From NCBI RefSeq assembly GCF_019890675.1, contig NZ_JAIOAA010000009.1:62001-126000 (forward strand): a DNA stretch of 64,000 nt. Reading direction: 5' to 3'. The notes under the pieces are model-generated. The model was not told the DNA's origin, did not search any database, and saw only the letters and a program-made list of their open reading frames with translations. Positions 51,988 through 58,966 of this stretch are shown here, in pieces. The DNA is from Micromonospora sp. PLK6-60 (GTDB taxonomy: Bacteria > Actinomycetota > Actinomycetes > Mycobacteriales > Micromonosporaceae). Position 1 is the first letter of the stretch, and the number at the start of each line of letters is the position of its first letter. A program made the translations under genes and the position numbers.

Positions 51988-52076
51988 CTCACCCGCGCTC
52001 ACCCGCGCCCGCGCTCACCCGCGCCCGCGCTCACCCGCGCCCGCGCTCACCCGCGCCCGCGCTCACCCGCGCCGCC
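51988..52076. repeat. 16-bp tandem repeat, about five units
   Basis: ctcacccgcg starts at 51988, 51998, 52014, 52030, 52046 and 52062; from 51998 the unit is exactly 16 bases (ctcacccgcgcccgcg). Confidence 0.9.
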
Positions 52077-52137
52077 GGCTGCACCTGCGCCGCCCGCGCG
52101 CCCGCGCCCCGTTCGCTGCGGACCGCGCGCCGGTCAA

Positions 52138-52303
52138 GATCGCGCAATTTCCTGGATGTAGTGGCCTTGTCACCAGGTCGAGGCCACTACTTCCCGGATC
52201 GAGCGTGATCATGGAAGTGCACGGCAGCCGCCCGACCTCGTCGAGGCCACTACATTCAGGATCGAGCGTGATCACGGAAGGGCACGGCAGCCGCCCGACC
52301 TCA
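52138..52303. repeat. 63-bp tandem repeat plus an inverted partial copy
   Basis: Units 52178-52240 and 52241-52303 differ at six of 63 bases; each begins tcgaggccactac and contains gatcgagcgtgatca and acggcagccgcccgacc. A third, inverted partial copy (gatcgcgcaatttcctggat to gtggcc) is at 52138-52166. The block lies just beyond the aceE terminator. Confidence 0.9.
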
Positions 52304-52311
52304 GCGACGAC

Positions 52312-52345
52312 GAAGGGGCCCGGCGCGGGAAGCGCCGGGCCCTTC
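52312..52345 (-). terminator. aceE terminator hairpin
   Basis: gaagggcccggcgc (minus-strand reading from 52345) pairs with gcgccgggccccttc through a short loop, with one bulged G, 12 bases after the aceE stop. Confidence 0.8.
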
Positions 52346-52357
52346 AATCGGTACGAC

Positions 52358-55102
52358 CTAGCTGTCGCCGCCGGTCTCGCCGACCGGGGCGGCGTTGACG
52401 TCGTCCAGCGCGTACTTCTTGGCGGCCTCGGCCGGCACGTTCGCCGGCACCGCCTTGCGCAGGGCGAGCTGCCGCAGCGTCGCGACCACCACCGACTCGG
52501 CGTCGACGTGGAAGTGGCGGCGCAGCGCGTGCCGGGTGTCGGACATGCCGAACCCGTCGGTGCCGAGCGAGGTGTAGTCGCCGGGCACCCAGCGGGCGAT
52601 CAGGTCCGGCACCGCGCGCATCCAGTCGCTGACCGCGACCTTCGGCCCGTCCGCGTCGGCCAGCTTCTGCTGTACGTAGGGCACCTTCGGCTCGCTGCCC
52701 GGGTTGAGCAGGTTGTGCTCCTCGCACGTCACCGCGTCCCGGCGCAGCTCGGTCCAGGAGGTCACCGACCAGACGTCGGCGGCCACCCCCCAGTCCTGGG
52801 CGAGCAGCTCCTGCGCCTTGAGCGCCCACTGCATGCCGGTGCCGGAGGCCAGGATCTGCGCCGTCGGCGCGTCACCGTCCACCTTCGGCGCGGGGGAGTA
52901 GCGGTAGATGCCCTTGAGCAGGCCCTCCACGTCCACGTCGGAGGGTTCCGCCGGCTGGTGGATCGGCTCGTTGTAGACGGTGAGGTAGTAGAAGATGTTC
53001 TCCTGCCCCTCGCCGTACATCCGGTGCAGGCCGTTCTCCATGATGTGCGCCAGCTCGTACGCGAACGCCGCGTCGTAGGCGACCACCGCCGGGTTGGTGG
53101 CGGCCAGCAGCAGCGAGTGGCCGTCCTCGTGCTGGAGGCCCTCACCGTTGAGCGTGGTCCGCCCGGCGGTCGCGCCGAGCACGAAGCCCCGCGCCATCTG
53201 GTCGGCTGCCGCCCAGAACCCGTCGCCGGTGCGCTGGAAGCCGAACATCGAGTAGAAGATGTACAGCGGGATCATCGGCTCGCCGTGGGTGGCGTACGAG
53301 GTGCCGGCCGCGGTGAACGAGGCCACCGAACCTGCCTCGTTGATCCCCTCGTGCAGGATCTGGCCGGTGGTCGACTCCTTGTACGACAGGAACAGCTCCC
53401 GGTCCACCGAGGTGTACCGCTGGCCGTGCGGCGAGTAGATCTTCGCCGTCGGGAAGAGCGAGTCCATGCCGAAGGTCCGGGCCTCGTCCGGGATGATCGG
53501 CACCCAGCGCTTGCCGAACTCCTTGTCCTTCAGCACGTCCTTGAGCAGCCGGACGAAGGCCATCGTGGTGGCCACCTTCTGCTTGCCCGAGCCGCGCTTG
53601 ACGTCGGAGAACCGCTCGCTGCCCGGGATCGACAGCACCTTGTGGCTGGTGTTGCGCGACGGCAGGTAGCCGCCGAGCTGCTGCCGCCGCTCCTTGAGGT
53701 ATGCCAGCTCGTCGGACTTCTCGTCGAGCGAGTAGTACGGCGGGAGGTACGGGTTCTCCTCCAGCTGCTTGTCCGGGATGTCCAGGTAGAGGCGGTCGCG
53801 GAAGAGCTTCAAGTCCTCCAGCGTCAGCTTCTTCATCTGGTGGGTGGCGTTGCGGGCCTCGAAGTGCGAGCCCAGCGTCCAGCCCTTGATGGTCTTGGCG
53901 AGGATCACCGTCGGCTGGCCGGTGTGCTCCATCGCCGCCTTGTAGGCCGCGTAGAGCTTGCGGTAGTCGTGCCCGCCCCGCTTGAGGTTCCAGATCTCGT
54001 CGTCGCTGAGCTGCTCGACCATCTTGCGAGTGCGCGGGTCGCGGCCGAAGAAGTGCTCCCGCACGTACGCCCCGGACTCCGCCTTGTAGGTCTGGTAGTC
54101 GCCGTCGGGCGTGGTGTTCATCAGGTTGACAAGCGCGCCGTCGGTGTCCGCCGCGAGCAGCGGGTCCCACTCCCGGCCCCAGACGACCTTGATCACGTTC
54201 CAGCCGGCGCCCCGGAAGAACGCCTCCAGCTCCTGCATCACCTTGCCGTTGCCGCGGACCGGGCCGTCCAGGCGCTGCAGGTTGCAGTTGATCACGAAGG
54301 TGAGGTTGTCCAGCTCCTCGCGGGCGGCCACGCCGATCGCGCCGAGCGACTCGACCTCGTCCATCTCGCCGTCGCCGAGGAACGCCCAGACGTGCTGCTG
54401 GGAGGTGTCCTTGATGCCGCGGTGGTGCAGGTACCGGTTGAACCGGGCCTGGTAGATCGCGTTCAGCGGGCCGAGGCCCATGGACACCGTGGGGAACTCC
54501 CAGAAGTCCGGCATCAGCCGCGGGTGCGGGTACGACGGCAGCCCGCCACCCGGGTGGGACAGCTCCTGGCGGAACCCGTCCAACTGGTCGGCGGACAGCC
54601 GCCCCTCCAGGAAGGCCCGCGCGTACATGCCGGGGGAGGCGTGCCCCTGGTAGAAGATGTGGTCGCCGCCGCCCGGGTGGTCCTTGCCCCGGAAGAAGTG
54701 GTTGAAGCCCACCTCGTAGAGCGAGGCCGAGCTGGCGAAGGTGGAGATGTGCCCGCCCACGCCGATCTCGGGACGCTGGGCCCGGTGCACCAGCATCGCG
54801 GCGTTCCAGCGGATGTAGGCCCGCAGCCGCCGCTCGATGTGCTCGTCGCCCGGGAACCAGGGCTCCCGCTCCGGCGGGATGGTGTTGATGTAGTCGGTGG
54901 TGGTCAGGGACGGCACCCCGACCTGGCGCTCACGGGCCCGCTCGAGCAGGCGCAGCATGACGTACCGGGCGCGCTTGGTTCCGCGCTCGTCGATGACACC
55001 GTCGAGTGACTCGACCCATTCGCCGGTCTCTTCGGGGTCGATGTCCGGAAGCTGGCTCGGTAGACCAGCGGTGATCACCGGGCGCTTGCGTTCCGTAGCC
55101 AC
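52358..55102 (-). CDS. aceE: Pyruvate dehydrogenase E1 component (homodimeric)
   Basis: 914 residues, the length of the single-chain alpha2 E1. The thiamine diphosphate motif is in AFLGDGEMDEVESLGAI, ending near FVINCNLQRLDGPVRGNGK; SFTAAGTSYATHGEPMIPLYIFYSMFGFQRTGD is the second, pyrimidine-domain landmark. It decarboxylates pyruvate and acetylates the lipoyl E2, which is not in the window. GTG at 55102 with GAGGGA eight bases upstream. Its product, acetyl-CoA, feeds the fatty-acid operon at 34-40 kb. Confidence 0.97.
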   Translation of the reverse strand: MATERKRPVITAGLPSQLPDIDPEETGEWVESLDGVIDERGTKRARYVMLRLLERARERQVGVPSLTTTDYINTIPPEREPWFPGDEHIERRLRAYIRWNAAMLVHRAQRPEIGVGGHISTFASSASLYEVGFNHFFRGKDHPGGGDHIFYQGHASPGMYARAFLEGRLSADQLDGFRQELSHPGGGLPSYPHPRLMPDFWEFPTVSMGLGPLNAIYQARFNRYLHHRGIKDTSQQHVWAFLGDGEMDEVESLGAIGVAAREELDNLTFVINCNLQRLDGPVRGNGKVMQELEAFFRGAGWNVIKVVWGREWDPLLAADTDGALVNLMNTTPDGDYQTYKAESGAYVREHFFGRDPRTRKMVEQLSDDEIWNLKRGGHDYRKLYAAYKAAMEHTGQPTVILAKTIKGWTLGSHFEARNATHQMKKLTLEDLKLFRDRLYLDIPDKQLEENPYLPPYYSLDEKSDELAYLKERRQQLGGYLPSRNTSHKVLSIPGSERFSDVKRGSGKQKVATTMAFVRLLKDVLKDKEFGKRWVPIIPDEARTFGMDSLFPTAKIYSPHGQRYTSVDRELFLSYKESTTGQILHEGINEAGSVASFTAAGTSYATHGEPMIPLYIFYSMFGFQRTGDGFWAAADQMARGFVLGATAGRTTLNGEGLQHEDGHSLLLAATNPAVVAYDAAFAYELAHIMENGLHRMYGEGQENIFYYLTVYNEPIHQPAEPSDVDVEGLLKGIYRYSPAPKVDGDAPTAQILASGTGMQWALKAQELLAQDWGVAADVWSVTSWTELRRDAVTCEEHNLLNPGSEPKVPYVQQKLADADGPKVAVSDWMRAVPDLIARWVPGDYTSLGTDGFGMSDTRHALRRHFHVDAESVVVATLRQLALRKAVPANVPAEAAKKYALDDVNAAPVGETGGDS

Positions 55103-55263
55103 AGGCGTTCCCTCGGTTGTGTGTGGGACAGGTCTCTAGCGCCATCCTGCCCCCTCGTGGCACCTTGCGTCACCTCCGCCTGGCACAGACGCGACGCTGA
55201 ACACAGGTACTGAGCAGTAACTTCGCCCGGGACCGACTCGACCTGGCCGGCTACCCTGCCGCC

Positions 55264-55548
55264 ATGCGGTGGCGGCTGGTGGTCCTCGGTGTCCTGCTGT
55301 GCCTCGCCGGACCCGTGGTGGGGCTGTTCGGCGCGGACGGGCTCCGCACCGGCGACCCCGACCGACTGCTGCTCGTCTTCGCGGGCCTGATGCTGGTGGT
55401 GCTCGGCGCGGGGCTGATCCTCGACGCCCGCCGCCCGCGCCGCCCGCGCCGATCCGACGACGACTCCGGGGGCGGCGTCGGACAGCCGCCGCCCGACGGT
55501 GGCGGGACCGCCGGGGACGGCGGCGCCGAGAGCGGGGGCGGTTGGTGA
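55264..55548 (+). CDS. Small two-segment membrane protein
   Basis: 94 residues. Two hydrophobic stretches (LVVLGVLLCLAGPVVGLFGA and LLLVFAGLMLVVLGAGLIL), then a basic and Gly/Asp-rich tail. No family recognised. It ends 23 bases before the YjbQ-like gene and may be co-transcribed with it. Confidence 0.65.
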   Translation: MRWRLVVLGVLLCLAGPVVGLFGADGLRTGDPDRLLLVFAGLMLVVLGAGLILDARRPRRPRRSDDDSGGGVGQPPPDGGGTAGDGGAESGGGW

Positions 55549-55571
55549 GCCCGTCGGGCAGAATGCGGCGT

Positions 55572-55976
55572 ATGCGCAGCGAGGTGATCACCGTCCAGAC
55601 CGGGTCGCGGCCGACCGTCCGGGACATCACGAGCGAGGCCGAGCGGTTCGTCGCCGGCCAGGGCGACGGCCTGCTGCACGTCTTCGTGCCGCACGCCACC
55701 GCCGGCCTGGCGATCATCGAGACCGGCGCGGGCTCCGACGACGACCTGCTGCGGGCGATCGACGACCTGCTGCCCACCGACGACCGCTGGCGGCACCGGC
55801 ACGGCTCGCCGGGGCACGGGCGGGACCACGTGCTGCCGGCCTTCGTGCCGCCGTACGCGACGCTGCCGGTGCTCGGCGGCCGGCTCCAGCTCGGCACCTG
55901 GCAGTCGGTCTGCCTGGTCGACACCAACGGCGACAACCCCAGCCGGCAGGTCCGCTTCTCCTTCCTGCCGGCCTGA
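55572..55976 (+). CDS. YjbQ/UPF0047 family protein
   Basis: 134 residues from ATG 55572 (ATG 55563 is possible). Landmarks are VFVPHATAGLAIIETG, then WRHRHGSPGHGRDHVLPAFVPPYATLPV and GTWQSVCLVDTNGDNPSRQVRFSFL. The family binds a metal through these histidines; some members show weak thiamine-phosphate synthase activity in vitro, but the true role is unsettled. Confidence 0.88.
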   Translation: MRSEVITVQTGSRPTVRDITSEAERFVAGQGDGLLHVFVPHATAGLAIIETGAGSDDDLLRAIDDLLPTDDRWRHRHGSPGHGRDHVLPAFVPPYATLPVLGGRLQLGTWQSVCLVDTNGDNPSRQVRFSFLPA

Positions 55977-56051
55977 CCCCGCCCCCGCCGGCCTGACCCC
56001 CGCCCGCCGCCGGCCTGACCCCCGCCCGCCGCTGGCCGGGCGCGCGACCGC

Positions 56052-56110
56052 AGGTGTTAATAGGGGGCCCCTGCTCTACCGGAGGCGTTAACAAGGGGCC
56101 CTTCCTTACC
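56052..56110. repeat. 59-bp TTAAC/GGGCCC repeat (copy 2), overlapping the AraC gene end
   Basis: aggtgttaatagggggcccc through aacaaggggcccttccttac. Its reverse complement aligns with 47565-47624 over nearly the full length with mostly single-base changes. It contains the stop codon (56057-56059) and the last 16 or so codons of the AraC-type regulator. In both copies the same strand reads KEGxLVNAxGxxGAP followed by one residue and TAA. Confidence 0.85.
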
Positions 56111-56875
56111 CAGCAGGCGGCGGAGCTGTGCTGGGGTGTGCCCGAGTTGGGCGCGGACCGTCCGGGTCAGGTGCGCCTGGTCGGTGAAGCCCAGCTCGGC
56201 GGCGAGGTCGGCGAGGTTCGTCGCGCCCTGCTCCAGCCGGTCCAGGGCCCGGCCGACCCGCAGCCGGTTCCGGTACCGGGTCAGCGGCACCCCCACCCGC
56301 GCCTGGAACTCCCGGCTCAGCCGGTACGGCGACACCGCCAGCGCGCGGGCCAGCGGGATCAGCCCGGCGGCGGCCGGATCCTGGTCGTGCAGCGCGGCCC
56401 GGGCCCGCTCGACCAGCCGGCCGTCCCGCCCGCCGCCGGCCGGCCCGGTGGCGGCGCCGACCAGCCGGACCAGGCGCTCGGCGACGGCGTAGTCCGGGTC
56501 GCCGGCGGCGGCCGAGCGCAGCAGCAACCGGTGCGCCAGGTCCATCCGGGCGTCGACGTGCCGCACGGCCGGCGCCGGCCGGTCGGCGAAGAGGTCCCGC
56601 CACAGCCGGCCGGACAGGTGCAGCGAGGTGCAGTCGTCACCGCCGGCCGGATGGGCGAACCGCTGCTCCTCGCCGGGCACGGTCAGGTAGGCCACCGTGC
56701 GGTCGACGAATTCATCGCCGTCGCGCCCGCGCCGCCGGAAGCCGCCCCGGCGGGTGAGCACCACGCCGTGCGCCCGGCTCGGCTCCGGCGCCGACCAGCC
56801 GGCGTGGTCGTCGCGGCAGCGCACCGCGGCGATCCGGAAGTCGGGGTGCCGGGCCAGCGTGGTGACCGTCCGCAT
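56057..56875 (-). CDS. AraC-family transcriptional regulator
   Basis: 272 residues from ATG 56875. A cupin-like N-terminal half (AHGVVLTRRGGFRRRGRDGDEFVDRTVAYLTVPGEEQRFAHP) precedes two helix-turn-helix units at about residues 160-255 (LIPLARALAVSPYRLSREFQARVGVPLTRYRNRLR and NLADLAAELGFTDQAHLTRTVRAQLGHTPAQLRR). The tail KEGPLVNASGRAGAPY is coded by the 59-bp repeat, so the original end has been replaced. Divergent from the MFS pump gene, its likely target. Confidence 0.9.
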   Translation of the reverse strand: MRTVTTLARHPDFRIAAVRCRDDHAGWSAPEPSRAHGVVLTRRGGFRRRGRDGDEFVDRTVAYLTVPGEEQRFAHPAGGDDCTSLHLSGRLWRDLFADRPAPAVRHVDARMDLAHRLLLRSAAAGDPDYAVAERLVRLVGAATGPAGGGRDGRLVERARAALHDQDPAAAGLIPLARALAVSPYRLSREFQARVGVPLTRYRNRLRVGRALDRLEQGATNLADLAAELGFTDQAHLTRTVRAQLGHTPAQLRRLLGKEGPLVNASGRAGAPY

Positions 56876-56966
56876 GCCGCCCAGCCTAGGGCGTCGGCCG
56901 GGTGCCGCCGGGCGCGGCGCAAGGATCGACAAGACCGGCGGCCGTACGCCCCGGCAGGGTGGCGCC

Positions 56967-58382
56967 ATGACCGAGCCGAACCGCCGTACCGGCGCCCTGC
57001 TGGCCGTGCTGCTCACCGGCCAGGCGATGGCCTCCATGGACACCTCGATCGCGGCGGTCGCCGCGCCCGCCATCCGGGCCGACCTGGCCGGGCCGCCGGC
57101 CGTGCAGCAACTGGTGCTGGCCGGCTACACGCTCACCTTCGCCGTGCTGGTGGTCGTCGGGGCGCGGCTCGGCGCCCGGCACGGGTACGCCCGGGTCTTC
57201 CGGCTCGGCCTGGCCGGGTTCACCCTCGCCTCGCTGGCCTGCGGGCTGGCCCCCGGGGCGGTGCCGCTGGTGCTGGCCCGGGCGGCGCAGGGCGCCTGCG
57301 GGGCGCTGATGGTGCCGCAGGTGCTGTCGATGATCCAGGCGTACCTGGGCGGCGCCGCCCGGGCCCGGGCGATCGGGGCGTACTCGATGGTCCTGGCCCT
57401 CGGTGTCGCGGCCGGGCAGGTCGCCGGCGGGTTGCTGGTCAGCCTGGACCTGGGCGGGCTGACCTGGCGGACGGCGTTCCTGGTGAACGTGCCGGTCGGG
57501 GTGGCGCTGCTGGTCGCCGGTCGGCGGGTGCTGGCCGGGCTGCCGGCCGCGCCGGGCCGGCGGCAGACCCTGGACCTGCCCGGCGCGGTGCTGCTGGCGG
57601 TGGCCATGCTGATCCTGGTGCTGCCGCTGGTGCTCGGCCGGGACCTGGGCTGGCCGGGGTGGACGGCCCCGGCCGCGGCCGCCGCCGGCGCCGCCGGGCT
57701 CGGCCTCTTCCTGCGGTACGCGGCGCGGCGGTCCGCCCGGGGCGGGGACCCGCTGCTCGACGTGACCGTGCTGCGGTATCCGGGGGTGCGCGCCGGGCTG
57801 CTCGCCTGCTGCGTGGTGATGGGCTGCTACGCCGGCTTCCTCTTCGTGTTCACCCTCCGCTTGCAGGACGGGCTGGGCTTCAGCGCGCTCGCCGCCGGGC
57901 TGGCCTTCCTCCCGTACGCCGCGGGTTTCGCGCTGTGCGGCCTGGCGGTGCCCCGGCTGCCGGAGCGGGTGCGGGACCGGCTGCCGGTGGCCGGGCCGCC
58001 GGTGCTCGCGGCGGTGGTGGTGGCGGTGGCGGTGCTGGCCCGCCACGGGTGGCCCTGGCTGCCGGCCGGTGTCCTGCTGCTGGCCGGCGGGGCGGCGCAC
58101 GCCGCCTCGTTCAGCCCGCTGGTCACCCGGCTGGCGGGGGCCGTGCCGGCGAGCGCGGCGGCGGCGCTGTCCGCCCTGGTCTCCACCGGCACGCTGCTCG
58201 CCGCGGTGCTGGGCGTGACGGTGATCGGCGGCCTGCACCTGGCCGGGGTGGCGGCCGGCGCGCCGACCGTCACCGCGCTCCTGCTGCTGGCCGGCGCGGC
58301 TTGCGCCCGGCTGGCCACCCGGGCGGTGCCGCCCCGGTCGGGGGTCGCGGCGTCGCCGTCCCGCGCGCCGGCGGATGCGTGA
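56967..58382 (+). CDS. DHA2-type MFS multidrug transporter
   Basis: 471 residues, strongly hydrophobic with 12-14 membrane segments. VVVGARLGARHGYARVFRLGL is the first cytoplasmic loop motif; QGACGALMVPQVLSMI is the family C motif region. Such proton-driven pumps export drugs or metabolites. It is transcribed divergently from the AraC regulator, 91 bases apart, and followed 53 bases later by a MarR gene. Confidence 0.9.
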   Translation: MTEPNRRTGALLAVLLTGQAMASMDTSIAAVAAPAIRADLAGPPAVQQLVLAGYTLTFAVLVVVGARLGARHGYARVFRLGLAGFTLASLACGLAPGAVPLVLARAAQGACGALMVPQVLSMIQAYLGGAARARAIGAYSMVLALGVAAGQVAGGLLVSLDLGGLTWRTAFLVNVPVGVALLVAGRRVLAGLPAAPGRRQTLDLPGAVLLAVAMLILVLPLVLGRDLGWPGWTAPAAAAAGAAGLGLFLRYAARRSARGGDPLLDVTVLRYPGVRAGLLACCVVMGCYAGFLFVFTLRLQDGLGFSALAAGLAFLPYAAGFALCGLAVPRLPERVRDRLPVAGPPVLAAVVVAVAVLARHGWPWLPAGVLLLAGGAAHAASFSPLVTRLAGAVPASAAAALSALVSTGTLLAAVLGVTVIGGLHLAGVAAGAPTVTALLLLAGAACARLATRAVPPRSGVAASPSRAPADA

Positions 58383-58435
58383 CATGACCGATCATCGACA
58401 ATCTCCACTATTGGTACGCCGGTATCATCTGGGGT

Positions 58436-58966
58436 ATGGCGTCCACCGCTTCCTCCACCGGCCCCGCCGACGCGGGCCGCTCGGCGTTGGCCGGGGAGAC
58501 CGTGCGCCGGATCCTGCACGTCGCCGGGGCGATCCGGCACCACCAGGACGAGGAGATCGCCGGGCTCGGCCTCACCCCGGCCGCCGCCCGCGCCCTGGGC
58601 GCACTCGACCCGGACCGTCCGCTGCCCGCCCGCGACCTCGCCGAGCAGTTGGGCTGCGACCGGTCGAACGTCACCGCCCTGGTCGACAAGCTGGAGCAGG
58701 CCGGCCTGGTCGAGCGGCGGGTCGACCCGGCCGACCGGCGGCAGAAGACCCTGCTCGTCACCGAGGCCGGTCGGGCGGTACGGGACCGGGTGCTCCGGGT
58801 GATGTCGGACTCCCGACTCCTGGCCGGGCTGGGCACCGACGAGTTGGCCGCGCTGCGCGAACTGGTCTGGAAGGTCTCCGACGGCGGGTGCCCGGGTCCT
58901 GCGGCCCGGAGTGAGCCATGCCGGGATGATCGTGTCCGACTGGGCGACCCGGCCCTGATTCGGTAA
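58436..58966 (+). CDS. MarR-family transcriptional regulator
   Basis: 176 residues. The winged helix is LPARDLAEQLGCDRSNVTALVDKLEQAGLVERRVDPADRRQKTLLVTEAG. An unusual C-terminal tail (CPGPAARSEPCRDDRVRLGDPALIR) extends past the last helix, ending in TAATG with the E1 start. It may respond to a substrate of the E1 enzyme or of the pump upstream; the coupling to E1 is the stronger evidence. Confidence 0.87.
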   Translation: MASTASSTGPADAGRSALAGETVRRILHVAGAIRHHQDEEIAGLGLTPAAARALGALDPDRPLPARDLAEQLGCDRSNVTALVDKLEQAGLVERRVDPADRRQKTLLVTEAGRAVRDRVLRVMSDSRLLAGLGTDELAALRELVWKVSDGGCPGPAARSEPCRDDRVRLGDPALIR

